Shown here: one piece after another, positions 15,974 to 29,752 of the stretch | How positions within the stretch are numbered: position 1 is the first letter of the stretch | Layout of the letters: each line of letters starts with the position of its first letter | NCBI RefSeq assembly: GCF_021018895.1 | Contig: NC_079382.1 | Span: forward strand, 11,612,501-11,676,500 | Reading direction: 5' to 3' | Source: Seriola aureovittata | Lineage: Eukaryota; Chordata; Actinopteri; Carangiformes; Carangidae | Length of the DNA: 64,000 nt | Position numbers and translations under genes: made by a program | Notes under the pieces: model-generated | Seen by the model: the letters and a program-made list of their open reading frames with translations, nothing else | What the model was told of the DNA's origin: nothing | The model's database searches: none

Positions 15974-16212
15974 CACACAGGTGTTTTCAATCACTTAGCT
16001 GATTAAGGCTCTTCTCATGTGGGCAGGGTCAGACTGCTTGATTGACAGCTCCCCCACTCTCCCTATTATACTGGCCGCACCTGTTTCACCTTTATCTTGA
16101 TTATTATTATTTCATTAAGTTTGGGGACCTTACATAAGAGCCATGATAAGTAAGCATAACCTGAAACTCAGCAGAAGGCTAATCAGCCAGACTGTCAGAA
16201 AACACCTGTGTG
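15974..16212. mobile_element. Nonautonomous TIR element, copy 1
   Basis: The element is bounded by a perfect 15-base terminal inverted repeat, CACACAGGTGTTTTC at 15974-15988 and its complement at 16198-16212. It is 239 bases long and has no ORF. Its interior motif CTTGATTGACAGCTC is found inverted in the copy at 63139-63291. Ends of the form CAGGTG suggest a hAT-like MITE, but no clear 8-base target duplication is visible. Confidence 0.75.
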
Positions 16213-19200
16213 AGTGTGTGGAGTAACATTTAGACTGAGGCGGATCAACTGAATTCAGCCTTCATCCACGTTAATATTTACACCTGTCCTTTTCCTACTG
16301 TGAGACCTCAGACTGTCCTCAGTGAAAGAGGCCTATAGTTACAGTTTACACTTGGTGCGTTGAGCTTGTTTTTAATTTGGTGTGAACTGTTTTTGGAATT
16401 AGAAAACAGGCCACTTAAATGATGACTTAAGTACACTCTACACTTGTTTCCATTTTTTAGAGCTTAGTCTAAGCCTCCATTCTTTTTGTTTTATTTTTTT
16501 TTTAAGTTTTGCTTATACTTGAGCACTGACAGTCTGTATTTATGAAGCTTATGGAGCTGTTTGTCACCTTGAAGTAATGTGAATTTTGGGTTAATAAATA
16601 AAATGCAAAACATGAAGAAGTTTGAAGGGCGGTCTCTCTGCTCACTGCAGTAATGTTTCAGGTTGGTTCCAAGCAGCATCAGCATCCTGTAATATGTTTC
16701 ACATTCCCTGGTTACAGATCTCTATTCTTCTGTTATTTGTTGTTTGCTCACTGTTTCCACCTCTGTTATCTCATCCTCATACACCTCCTGACCGCTCTGT
16801 TTCCTGCTGGCTGTGATATTCCCAAGGAAGTGCTATATTTACATGGATAAATCAATGTCATACGGGTTTGGGAAGGCTGGGTCACCACATGAGAGAACAA
16901 CCTTGTAGCAATACCAAAAATGGTGCTGATATATACAGGAACAATATTGTCAGGTTCCAACTGGAGATGGCACCTCCAGTGATAAAGTAGGAAAAAAACA
17001 GATCTTGTGCTGATATGGTGCTTTATTTTGAAATTACTCTCCTGTTTTTTCCATTACATCTTACCATGAAATGAACATGTCTCAAATGGAAATGGGGGTT
17101 AGGGGTATGGCAGGCGTGTTAGCTGAGAGCCTGTTGTTGTGAGAGGGAGATGGAGATGAAGAGGAGGAGGGTTTAAAGTCAGCCATAGCAAGTGGTGCAC
17201 TAAGTGATTGGGAGTCTGCCTCAGCCTCAATCCATTAGAGAGGGCTTGTACTGTACATCTGTCATGTAAATGACTGGGAAGGAGAATATTTCATAGTAAA
17301 AAATGTTTCAGTTGAGAGCCCGATCGCACCAATCATCTACAGTATTTTATGTATGTTAATATTTTAGAGTGTTGGTGGTGTTTATGCATGTATTCACTCT
17401 CTGCACACATAAGTCTCAAAGAATGTCATTGTTTAACGTTTGCTGAATAAATTATGACAAAAATAAGAATTTCCATTTACTCCAAAACTGTTGTAGTCAT
17501 AAAAAAGTGTCATTCTGCAGTCATACACCATTTCCAAATCTAATTCCCACAATGGCAAAATGCAGGGCACCTATCATACAAGTTGTAAATAACCTGACTC
17601 TTTACGTGTTACTACATTTATTTTGACGGGATCTACAACTGTCTGAGCTTATCTGGAAAGAGCAAAAAAAAGGAAGGAAGGAAGCCTATTAAGTGGAGCG
17701 TTGGTAAAAATAAAGTTTGTCTATAAAGTCTGCCGTGTGGTGGGTGATGAGTCAGGATTGTGTCTGGTTCAATGGGTATTTCCCAAAGATGTGCTGTTGG
17801 ATAATACTGTGACAAAACATTTTAAGTTAAAAATCAGCAGGTTTATATCAGATTGATCCTTTGAAGAAGAAGAGAAAACATGATTTGTTTATATCTTATT
17901 TAGCCAGGGATGTAAAGATGATATTGTAGCATCAAATGTTCTCAGAAACATGTTTAAATGTTTCTAAAACAAGTTACTAAGAAGACATAATGTAAAAACA
18001 GAGTGATTTCTTGTGCAAAAGCCAAAAAACCCAAAAAAACCCAAAAAACAGTTACATTGTTATTACCTTGACATCCGACGCCCACACACCAAGAACTGTG
18101 CATGAGTTTGGAAAAGATGCAAAACCACAAACTGCTCTCCATCTCCATTCATCATTTGGGCAGCTGTTGGAAACACAAGATTAAGTTTTAATGCAAAGAC
18201 TTTCTGCAGGACTGGAATAAACCAAAACAAACTTGATATATATATGTTGAGATGTGACTCTGAACTTCCAAACAGAGCAAACTAACTACAAGCTTTAAGC
18301 ACTTTGTCTTCGCCACATCCTGAATCAGACCCTGATTTTCCATAACAGCAATGTTTCTAGTTATCTTTGTGTATCCTTACACGCTCACAACTTGTTTCTC
18401 TAATGTTAAAATGCAACTTTTTGTAGAACAAATTAACATGCTTTTATACTTGGTCTGCATATCCAGACTGGTATTGGTGTCATTATTGTAGCTTATTGTT
18501 CTTGGCAGGGACAATTCCCTCTTAAAGGCTTAAAGTGCCAAATGGGCCTGCACCATGTGTGTGTTTGTACTGAGTGACATCTCCGGCTGCCTTCCTGCAA
18601 GGCACAGAGCAAATCAGCTGAAAGTCTATACCTGCAGTGGGGGAAACCTCTGTCTTGTCTTAATCGCGGACGTCCAGCACCCCCCAGTTTTATGAAATCT
18701 GTCTGCTTGTTGGTTCAGTTCTGCTTTATTCTGTCTCCCCTAAAATTTGTCATCTATGTTAAGAGTGACCGTGACGCACTAGCCCCCTTCCCCTCCCCGA
18801 CCTCCCCTCTTATGCGAGTCATAAATCACAGCAGAACAAAATTAGGATCTAAAAAAAGGAACACAGTGGGGTATTTTGGTGAGCCTTTAATAACTCAGCT
18901 GCTTGATCTAGGTGGAACAGTTGAGATGGCATTGTGTAAAACCAAACTGCTTCAGATAAAGTAATGATAACATATAGTAAAAGGGACAAAGGAGAATGGG
19001 CTGCTTTTGCATAAGTTGATCAAAATGATGCTAAAACTCACAATTTTATTGCAAATTGGGGATAACACCCCAAAATCTGCAAAAATCAAACAGTTAGTGT
19101 AAACTTTTACACCATTTATATCACTATATCATAAACAATGCATTCTGACCATGCGGAGCCCTAAACATTACAACAAATTTTAAGCGCAAAACACAACTCA

Positions 19201-20869
19201 GCATTGTATTCCAGGGACTGTTTTCAGTCTTTTACGAGTATCGCTGCATGTGCCTATAAGGTGCTGTGAACAGAGAGGTTCTAGTTTTCTTGGAGCAGTC
19301 CGGTGGGATGTAGTAAGATCCATCCACACTAGAGGGAAGCAGCAGGAAGAACGAGGACAGAGTTTTTCTGGAACTTTCTGGAACCACCATCTGAAATACT
19401 TAAGGCATGATTTTGTGCACATGTGTTGTAGTTTTTCTGTTTTATGAATCAAGAGACATCTTAATTAAGGTGAGTTAGAAGAAAATGAAACAGGGTTTTT
19501 ATTGCAGCCTAAGCCACATGTGTGAATATGCTGCAAGATTTACTGCATCAAAGGTCCTCTACGGGCTGAAATAATAAGATTTCAGCTGTCTCAGAAAAAT
19601 GATGCTGGTTGTCTCCTTTAAACATGTGTAACAGCTGGGATGAATCTGTGCAAAAAACATCTTTAAGGGACAAATGACAATGGGGTAGGCTACAGGATGA
19701 AAAGCAAAGCAAAATAAATGTATTTAAATTGGGTCTTAAAAGTAATAATAATAGTTGGAATAGTGTGGTTTTAAAATCCACTTTTTTCCTTAAGAAAAAC
19801 AGGAACTGATGACTTATCTCTGTTTGGAAAAAAGGAACATGCAGTGGTTGAATATGAGAGGAACAATCTAAGACTACTGTCATACTTAATCAGACTTTAG
19901 TGAAATGGATCATTTGCTTATTCTTGGATTTTACAGTTATTTAACATGTTGTGAAAATGTGTATCATCTTCTGAAAGCAATCAGGCACTAAACCACATCC
20001 TTCCTTGTACTTAAATAATCACAAGTGGTCTGATCCGAGGGATTTCAAATTATTTTAACTCTGACAAAGACAACAAATAATAGCTTGTGCTGCAGAGTAA
20101 AATATCCCAGTGTGAATCCTAAACACAAGTGGTTTGCAATCTGCGGGTCGGGACCAAAGATAGATCTGAGAAGTCATCAGATAAATAAAGTTAGAATAGA
20201 TATAAAATCACAAAATGACTTTTCTTTAATTTTTCTAACGTGTTGTGAAATACCTGACACCCTCACCTCTTCAAACCTCTAAAAAGCCTTCAGATGAAAC
20301 AGGGTGAAAACTCTCATGTCCAAACTAAAGCCACAACTCGTGAGGAGGGGTCACAAGTAGAGATTTATTTAAGGGGCCTCAAGCCAAAAAGATTGGGAGC
20401 AGTGCCACATTAAAATATTCAATTTCCCCGCACCTGCTGTCATTAATGCTTTTGTCAGACCTGATATTCACCACCACTACAACAGCACTGTATCAAAAGT
20501 TATTAAAAAAAAGAGTCACCAACTGGACTGATAACTAAGAGTTCAATTCCCTCACCTCCACCTTCAGCACATACAGACTAGAGTGTGTCTGTGTTTATAG
20601 CCATCACTTTATTTACTGACTCGTTTATGTCTGTAGGCGTGTGTTTCCCCATGTCGGTCTGTCTCTCTGTGTGTCTGTCTGTCCCTCAGCCGAAACTTTC
20701 CTCTCCTCCAGTCTGTGTATGTTGTTTTTTTTTTTTTGGTTGCTAGGGGTGGAGCAAACAAACCTCTGTGTCTTCAGCACCTCCTCTTACATTATTTTCA
20801 TCCATGCTTACGTCTGGGACAGCAGTTCCGCATTCCCCAGCCCTCACAGACAAGATCGGTACTTAAACG

Positions 20870-20974
20870 GGGCTGATGCAACGACTTCAGCTAGTCCCCT
20901 AAACCGACATCCGACTCCTGACTCCCGCATCGTGCCATTATTATTACTACTGCGGCTTTTTGGACGCACAACAG
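20870..20974 (+). other. jdp2: jdp2 noncoding first exon (3' boundary seen)
   Basis: A strong donor, ACAG|GTAAGT at 20974/20975, follows a moderately GC-rich stretch and precedes the jdp2 coding exons by 8.8 kb. JDP2 genes have noncoding 5' exons, so this is the best candidate. The 5' limit is a guess; no TATA box is evident. The open frame across it from 20641 has no domain. Confidence 0.45.
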
Positions 20975-23900
20975 GTAAGTGTGAGTGTGAACCATCGAGC
21001 TTGAGTGGTGCCATTGTTTTGTTTGTGTGCTAGTTGTTAGCTTAATGTCGGCACAGGCTTTACATATTTATATATTTTTTAATACTTTTCTCACCACGTT
21101 GTAGAGACTCCACGCGCGTTAGGTTGTTACGTGAGTTTTATTGCGGCACTGGTTTCGGTTAACATCAATATACGAAGCATGTATCTTCACTTCATGCCTG
21201 TTAAAAGCGTCTGAGGTTTTTTTTTTTTTTAATTAGTTTTAAAGTTTTCCGTGCTCTTACCGCAGAAGTCAATTTGTTGCTGCCACATAATCGTTAAGTA
21301 CATTGTTGTTGCAACTGTTGTAGCAACTGTCGCCTCCCGGCTTGTTATTTACAGAGCCGTTAGCTGAGTTACTCACCAGCCCGAGTCGGACTGGAGGTAT
21401 TTTCATCTCGGGATTCTTCACGTCGGTGTTGCTAAACAGGAGAAGTGTCGGTTAGCCCTGTGGAGACGGTTATGTAACGCTATACTCGCCACACATTGTG
21501 GGGTTTTAAAGTAACTGCTTCCTATATGCTAACGTCAGTCTGGGGTTTTGGTGCACCGGAGTACACAGAGTCCGCGAGCTTCGGAATAATTTCACACGGA
21601 AGAAACATGTGAATTAAACTTAGTTACAGATGTACAACGATGATATTTGTCCGGATCCATTGAGTCATTATAATCGGCCTGTTCATCAACATCATCCACC
21701 TCAGTCTAAATCTCAACTTGAAAGCCAACACTTGGCGTGTAACTGCAGGACGGATAACAAGCTAAAAATAGCAGATTTGCAAAAATGACTGATAAAAGAT
21801 GAAATGATTTAATATGGGTAAGGATTTGGGCTGCTGCTAAAGATTATTTTTAGATTAATCGATAAATTGTTCAGTCTATAAACTACAAATTGCCCGTCAG
21901 TTTGCCAGAACTCAAGATGATGTTTTTAAATAGTAAAATAAATAAATAAATAAAAGCATAAAAAACTTATACTTGAGAAACAGGAACCAGTGAATGTTTG
22001 GTACTTCTGCTTGATAATTAATAAATTAATAAACTATCAAAACAGTTTTTTGGATCATTTTCTGTGAATCAATCAATAAACTAATGTTTCAACTCTAACA
22101 ACGATAATAATACTTCTACTGTGAATAATAAGAATGATCTTATTAATTTATTACAGCGTCCAAACACAGTTGCATCATTGACAGAAGACGACTGACAAGT
22201 TTTCTCTGAGTAAGTATTGTGCATTTAAAACAGTTTTTTAATTTAGTAATCAGGGACACTGGAGTGTCACCTCCTGCTGCACTAAAAAAAAAATCTTTTC
22301 TTGGCATATCCAGTTCATCTTGAAACATAAGCGATGTAAATGAAGTGGGAAGTTTATTTGGCAGCATGTTAGTGCTGCAAGAATGTGCACTCTGATTGGG
22401 TTATATCTGTAGTCTTTCCTTTGGCCCATGATAGTGCTCATGCTCAGTATGTTTAACTGTATTTTTATAGATACTGGATTAAGGAACCTCTTTGTTTTTG
22501 TGTGCATGTGGGAGAGAGAGAGAGAAAGAGAGAGAGAAGGCCCTCCCATGTGAATTTGCATACTACCAGATAAACAGACACCAGTACAGTACACTTCTTC
22601 ACCGTCACAGCAGTAGTTTGTTTTAGCTGTGCTGTTGTGATGAACCAGTAAATATCATCCTCTTGTCCACATCAGGGTCTTTTAAGAGATTTACACTTTA
22701 CTGTGTAACAGTAACTCTATCTAGGCCAGAGATAGTTCCAGTTATCTGCCCTTGTTGGCCTGAAGGTTAAAGGCCAATCATGGAATGGGAAATATGACTG
22801 GCATCGGTGGATTATGTGCATGTGTGTGGGTTTGTGACTTGCAAGTTCACAGGTTCAGTGTTTTCCTATATAGCGAGTGCATGCTCTTCAGCTGGTGCAG
22901 TGCTCGCTCGTACAGCTACATGCCACACAGGGGAAACTATTTGTGTGTTTCTTTATATATGCGTTTCCTTTGTGTCTTGATCTGTGTTTGCGTGTGTCTA
23001 AGTGAACAAGCGTGTGTTGCAGAGGGTTTAAATGCCCCAGCGCCTGCCCGGGCACATCCGTAGGATGGTTTCCGCATAAATGGAACGCTGCAGTGGATTA
23101 ATGGGGAAGGGCTGGCGAGCCGACAAGCAGTGCAGGGCCGACAGGGCTGTGAGGCTGGACGTGGGCGCACAGGGTTTATTTTAAGTAGAAATGCCTTCCA
23201 GTGCGTCTCCGGAGAGCTGAAATTGCCAAGCTGCACCCCACTACACTGAATAGACAGCAGACGCATTGCAGGCGAGCAAGCCAACTATGCAACAGCCAGG
23301 CTCAATGATACTAATACTAATGCTGGGGGAGCAGCTATTCACTGCTGTGGGTATCACATTATCAGTATCACATTGTATTCTCCATAAGCCTTTCCACATG
23401 GTTTGTAAAAACAGTGTGTCAAGACAGACTAGATCTACACTGTGGAAGCAAACACCCAAATGTCCAAAGGTGTAACTGAGAGAAGAGCCATTACAGCCTG
23501 TGAGCACAGTAAAAGCTCATTTTTAAAAAGGCCTATACATAGTTAGTGTTTTCCAGATTTCTTTTGGACCTGAAGCCAGTTGTCTCTGTTTGCACAAAAA
23601 ACAGTATTGTCACTAAATGTTGACCTAAACATTGACCTTTAGCTGAAAGCCTCTGAGAACAACAGAACGATTGAACACATTGTACAGTGTAGACACTGGG
23701 GCTTGTTTGATCAGAGCAAGCGTCTGCTTGACGTCGGGCAGATGAGGAAATATCAGAGTACAAAGTATGAAACAGCATTTAAGTGACAACCACATGTTAC
23801 ATAATAATGGTGATTGCTTCAGCAGGGGGGCATTCAATCTAATTTTCTGTGCTTGGTTGACTAATATCTTATTGTCAGGGATTGCACATTACACTAACGT

Positions 23901-26900
23901 GCCTTGGATTTGTCATCGACGTGAACTCCATACATTTGAAATAGCCTTCGTCTGCACTTTGCATTTTGATTCATTTAATCCATGTCTGAGACAAGCCAAA
24001 GCTCTGTGCCCTGCAAAGTCTAATCCTGACTTACAATGTGGAGAAAAATAGTAACATTATAATAATTCAACCAGGACCACCCAGACCGGGAATATAGATG
24101 TGTGACTGTCTGAATGGCATGAGGCAAGCCAAGCGGGAATCCAGCCAATGATCACATAGTAATGTTTGCATGAAGGCAGCCACAGTCCTCATGCTTTGTG
24201 CATATCTGCAGGTGCTTCGTGTTTGGATTTGCCTGAAAAATTTCTCATTCTTAGGCTGAAGTCTACAATAAAATGCAATCGTTAAACTTCCTGCTCTCTT
24301 GTGTAATTTCATTATGAACAAAAGATAACCTCAGCATGCACTGCAGTGCAGTCCAGCTTTGCTCAATGCCGACACATCCAGACTAATTGTGAGGAGAAAT
24401 AAAGCTCGATCATCACCGTTGACAATATTGCAAGGTTAAATATTCATAATTGTGTTGAATTGCTTTGGAAAAGTTTTGCTTTCTTCACAAGAGGAATTTC
24501 AAAAAGGTCCCTTCTGTCTATGGGAGCTGTTGAGCTCATAAGAACGGCCAAAAGAGAAATGAAAGCTGAAATGAAAAGAAATCCCATTTTCTGTTGTGAT
24601 AATCATTTCCACTCCCACACACGATCACCCTTGAGTTTAATGGCCAGAGATGACCGCAGCATGATCATAACAACAGCCATTATTATGGTGTCTCCTCTCT
24701 TCCCCTCCCTGTGTCCTGTCTTGTCCCTCCAATGAAAATATAATGAGAGGTTGGAGGAATGTTGATACTGTATATTTGGACTGTCCCGTCCTCAAGGAAA
24801 GTCGGTGCCAACTTCCCTGGTTTCCTCTGAGAATTGCGAAAAGCTGTAACTCAACACACAGCCTGACTGAACGCAGACGGTAATGATGATCGCTGAGACC
24901 TTGGCCAGAGATTGGGAGAGTGTGCCTTGGCCCGAGCCTCCATGCTCATTGTTCATTTTCAGTGCTCATGTAGAGTTAGAGCTGTAGAAGCTATTTGCAA
25001 GAGTTTTGCAAGATGCTGGTGTGTGGGCTGCGCAATGCCTTATTAGTCCAAAATTAGACTTAAATAAAGTACACTGACAAAAAGTGGTCAAATAGCATCT
25101 TGGAAAGTGTGCATGTCTTTCCCGTAATGCCATGATCCTGTGATTTAAAGTTGAACAGTCTGGCAGCACAAAAATGTAACTTTTAAGTCTCAGGGAAAGA
25201 TAAATTGGCCTGCAAATACTTCTGACTCCTGCTTTCAGTCACCAAAACAACTGCGCTGGTAGAATTTTAGCTGTGAATGGTCTCCTTCTTACAAAGCAAC
25301 AGTATATAAAGATAATGAGTAGCCTTTGAAATGCCCCTGTAACCCCCCCCATACCTCTCCTTCACCGTCTCTATAGGGGTTGAGAATAATAGGGCCTCCA
25401 GTCGTGCTGCTGGCGTTTGGTAAGGGGCTGAATTCCTCAGCACAGCTAATTGCTCTCAGGAATGACTCAGGAAATGGACACATTTGGTCGAGCTGAGGAC
25501 AGATACAGTATGTGAGCAAAGAAACCAGCGGATTGTGCATATATATATAGGCTACGCTGACTGCCTGCACGTTCACATATAGGAACCCTCACATGCACAC
25601 TCCTGACACACTCTCTTCACAAACACCTCCAGCTATCCACAGTTCACATGCCGTTAGATTGGTTTTGGGATGAAGCCAGAACCTGCGTTGAGTACGGTCC
25701 TATATTTCATAACTAATACATGACATTTCTGCTCCCCGCCCTTGGCTTCAGCTCGTCTCCTCTCAGTTAGCCCTGAGAGGCTGCGGTGCCCACACTGCTG
25801 CTGGGCTGTGTAGGTGTCTTTGTTTGAGGCCAGTGTGCGCCTAAAAGCTGTGGCACTGGCTTTTCTGCTCGACTGCAAAAGCACAGTAACCGCGTTGCAT
25901 CATCAAACGCTGACCACTAATCCTCCGCTGCAGGCTGCTGCTGACAGAAAAAAAAGAGCAAAATACCCCTGTTTTGAAAAATGTAAAAATCATTTTGACT
26001 CATGCGTTTGGGTATAATTACGCCCTGCGACACATGCATCAGCAAACTTTCCCTCTGTTGTAGAGATGAGACTTCTTCAGGGTTTCATGTCTCGAGGCTT
26101 GACAGGGTGTCGAATTTGCAAGGGGGATTTTCAGTCACTTGTGTGGCAGGTTGAAAGCAACGGAACAGATTAAATATAAAACCAACTTTTTACTCAACTT
26201 AAAAGTCAAGCTTAATTCAAAAGTGAGGCATGGCGAGAGTCTGTTATGTCAGTTTACAACAGGACTATAAATTGTCTGGAATGGTGTGTAGCTCACTTTT
26301 ATGTCTCATAATTGATAGGCATCTTGCTTCACACATCATTTCAGCTTTGTTTCGGAGGCTGCTGGCAGAACCACCTCTGTGGTTTTTTGATTCATGTGAT
26401 CTGATGTCATGCAGACCAATATCAGGTTTATATATGTTTATGTGCAGTGGAGTATTACTGCGTGCCTGTGAGTGAGTGAGTGTGTGTGTGTCTGGCGAGG
26501 TCTGGCCTCAGCTGCATGTTTCAACAAGCCATAGTGAGGAATGGGGGCTTTCCTTGCAATATGTCTGACTGAGCAGGGTTCAGTTACAATGTACTGTGCA
26601 TGAGCCAGTCTAATAGACATAAAATAAGATTATTCCTGAACCAACTTATTTTTTCAGCTTCAGTTTCCATTGAAAAATCTTGTTTGTCCAGGATGGAGCC
26701 TAATCCGAGTCTGTAAACCGGTCCTGGGTGTCTGGCCAGCTTGGATATTGGACTCCATTTTGGCTCTGAAAGCGATTCGCTCAGTCATTCCTAATGGGCG
26801 CTTCAGTTCCTGTGGCTGTTTTCTCGGCCCAGGGGTTAGTTTGGATTGCATCTTTTGAATTCCAGTGCAGTTATTGGTCAGCAATGAGCAATATAAGAAA

Positions 26901-29729
26901 AAACATGGCACACGCTTTAGTCACATGTTGAGATCTCCTGCTCCTGTTGGCCCGGTTTCTGGATAGATTTAGTAAAACATACAGATGTTTGGACGCAGGG
27001 AGACACATTTTTGCAAGTTTACACAGGCCACTGCTCTATCAAAGGCTTTATAGTAAATGCAGCAGTTCAGTCACTTCAGTCCAACAATTTATACTATTGT
27101 CTGGCTATTTTTTTAACAGCCTTCGCTCTCATTCACCCCTGGATCAGCTGCCATATGGTTTGCCTTGTTCTTAGACAGCCTCTCTGCAGAATGAGAAGGC
27201 CTTGGCACCTTCCATTCCTCCACCCCTCTCGGGAGTTGCAGAGAGAGGGAATTTTGTCTGCGAGAGATTTTTACCAGGGCTGTCTTGTTCTTTTCCTCTC
27301 CAGCAAAAACAACAGGCTGCTGCCAAGTGCAGTGTAAATGGGAGTATACATACAGTGGGAGAGAGGGAGGGAGGTAGGAGAGGGAGAGAAAGAGGGAGAG
27401 AGGGAGGAGGGTAGTCAGGATTTAAATAATAAAATGCCTCATTGGACACTGGCTCCACACACCAACTTGTCCTTGGAGCGAATAAATCATGCAAACTGAA
27501 GGTGGTAGAGAACAGCTAAAGAGTAGTATGGATATTAACTGAAAGACTTTTGACTACTGCACTGCATCTTCCTTTGGATCTACTATAATATCTCTAGTTT
27601 CATTAATACAGGAAGGTTAAATGGTGCATGTAACAATCTTCCTCAAAAACAAAGCAAAAAAAACAAACAAACCGTGAGAACAACTGTTTGTGGTTGTACA
27701 TCTGCTTTAAACTTAATTTGCTTGACTGTTTTGCTTTGGACTTAATACTCATCCCTGTTGGTTGTTAAAATAATGGATTATAATATAGATGATACAGTAT
27801 AGGGAAAAATTTAAGCAGTGTGGGACATGTATATCTCTAAGGGTACACCAGTTAGCAGAGAAACAAAACTACTGACAGTCAGAAGTGACTTCTTGCTATA
27901 AGTGAGAGATTTGGTCGCTGTCATGCACGACTGTAAACCCCAGCCCAACTGTAAAAACACTCCGAGACCAGCCCATAAGCAGGGTGGAGTACATTAGAAT
28001 AGAGTTACATAACCCTGCTTTTTTCATTACCTCCTCTGTGGCTTTTGTAATAGCGCAAATCTTTCAACTCTGCAAAAAAAAAATAAAAGTAGCTAAGAAA
28101 GAAAAACTTGGTATAACTTACAATACGCTCGGCCTGTCAGCTAGTCACCCACCAGCAAAGTCAGCTGTTTTCACAGCACCTCACAATACACGTCTTTGTT
28201 GGTTCCATATGAGAGGGGCTTTGTTCGGTTTGTGCCCAACCTGTAGAGGTTCAGGTTTGGCCAAATACTCAGGAGGCAAATGTGAATTAAGCTGTTAAAG
28301 CAGAAGTCACACTGATATCATCAAACTTTTTAAAACTCCTCCTAGCTTTGGCTCCGGCCGGTAATCCTAGCTCCTGTCTCTGTGCCAAAGTTACTGAAGT
28401 ATCAGTTGTTCAGTTGTATCAGTCATGCAGAGGTTTTGTCAAAAACAGATTTGATCCATCCAGTGATACTGCCTCTACACAGTGCAACATTTCTTCAACA
28501 GAAAATATGAAATGACAGCTGATTGTTTGCCTCTATCATCCTTACCTTCCCCATTTACCTACTGGACTTTTTTCATTTTACTTATTTTTATTTATTTTTT
28601 CTACACAATTACTGAACGGAAAGAGAAACAATTTCATGTCAGACTTCTTTAAAATTCTCTATTCTCACTCTGCCTCTCCTCAGAGATTGCAGGGATGGGC
28701 AGGGTAGAGTCGGTTCATGTTACACTGTTCCCATCTGTAACATTTGTTTTTTATTTGGCCATCAGAAGTTTTCCAACTCTTGGTCTTACAGTAATTAGAG
28801 AGACGTCTTAATTCTCCAGCCACTTCCTTTAGGCCCGCACAAGTTCTCCCTTTTCTCCTCTCTGCCCCTCATTCCTCCCTGATTACATTAAGAAGTGCTG
28901 CGGTCAAACCCTCTAAACTACCCAAAATTGTTGAAAGAGGGTGGCGGTGGAATGCATGAGTGTTACCCGCTCTGTTTGGACACAAATGCTTTTGATATCC
29001 TTTGAATCCTCTTTACAAGAACCGAAATGAACACTCAAGATGAAACCCCACTGGCTTAATGGTCAGAAGCTTAAGTGTAGAAGATAGACCTCGGTTTGTG
29101 TGATCAGACCGAAGGGGTTCATGGGTTCTCTTTGCATGTGAAGATACAGAGATGACTGTGTCGCTCCCGACGGTGTGAAGTTTGTTTTCTCACCGGCTGC
29201 TGACTAAGAAGATAACACAGCTGTCAAAGCTGTCAACGTTTGAATGCATTCTTGGAAATGGCAACGTGTATTTCACCAACGTGAAAGATGTTTGATGACA
29301 AGAACCGAAGACAGTAAATTAATCTCTTTTTTTTGAAGGAATGCCAATACTAAGATCATAATAAAGATAAAAGAAACTGTCAGATGTCTGCAATATGATA
29401 CTTGAAGACGGGTTTAATTGCATGGCTCATGTTACGACCAGATAGATTTTCTTTTTTACTTATGGGACCCAGGTGTTTCAGTGCATATACTTGTTTTCTA
29501 CCACATCTTGCAGAATGAAATGTGAATTGGTTATTTTAGGCTAGAGGTCAATAAAAACTAGAATAGAGATGTGTAAACTTGGCTTTCCAGTGAACGCACT
29601 AAAAGTTGCATTGAATTTTCATAGTCAGCGAATTCTTTTTTATCCTTGATTCTTTTGTTCTAATTGTTTCTACTCTTCCTCTTTTCTCTCTCTTCCTCTC
29701 TCTCGCTCTCTCTCTCTCTTTCCCCACAG
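20975..29729 (+). other. jdp2: jdp2 intron 1
   Basis: About 8.8 kb without coding exons. It contains a fish dispersed repeat (21828-22098) and several GC-richer patches, such as 23030-23240, that could be regulatory. A pronounced CT-rich tract at 29680-29725 forms the acceptor before 29730. The donor at 20975 is less certain than the acceptor. Confidence 0.45.
21828..22098 (+). repeat. Fish dispersed repeat, 'GGGCTGC...' family, copy 1
   Basis: The copy starts GGGCTGCTGCTAAAG and has the hallmarks of an abundant teleost repeat: a run of GATTAATCGAT, a 'cagtctataaa' segment, a 'gtacttctgcttga' segment and an AATCAATCAATAA tail. The copies at 41235 and 45881 share these landmarks in the same orientation. 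The class is not assigned. Confidence 0.65.
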
Positions 29730-29752
29730 CGGCGGTGGTGGCCGTGTCGGAC

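Larger units (their letters stand above)
12621..20600. other. Gene-free interval between second Fos gene and jdp2
   Basis: No recognisable coding exons are found over about 8 kb. The interval holds a small nested repeat (12789-13100), a GC-rich CRE region (13400-13920) and a 239-base terminal-inverted-repeat element (15974-16212). Otherwise it is AT-rich unique-looking sequence. In human the FOS to JDP2 interval is known to contain FOS enhancers; equivalents here cannot be identified without alignment. Confidence 0.5.

Noticed and set aside
20641..21033. 130-residue ORF over the jdp2 first exon
   Set aside because: Low-complexity hydrophobic translation crossing a splice donor; no domain.
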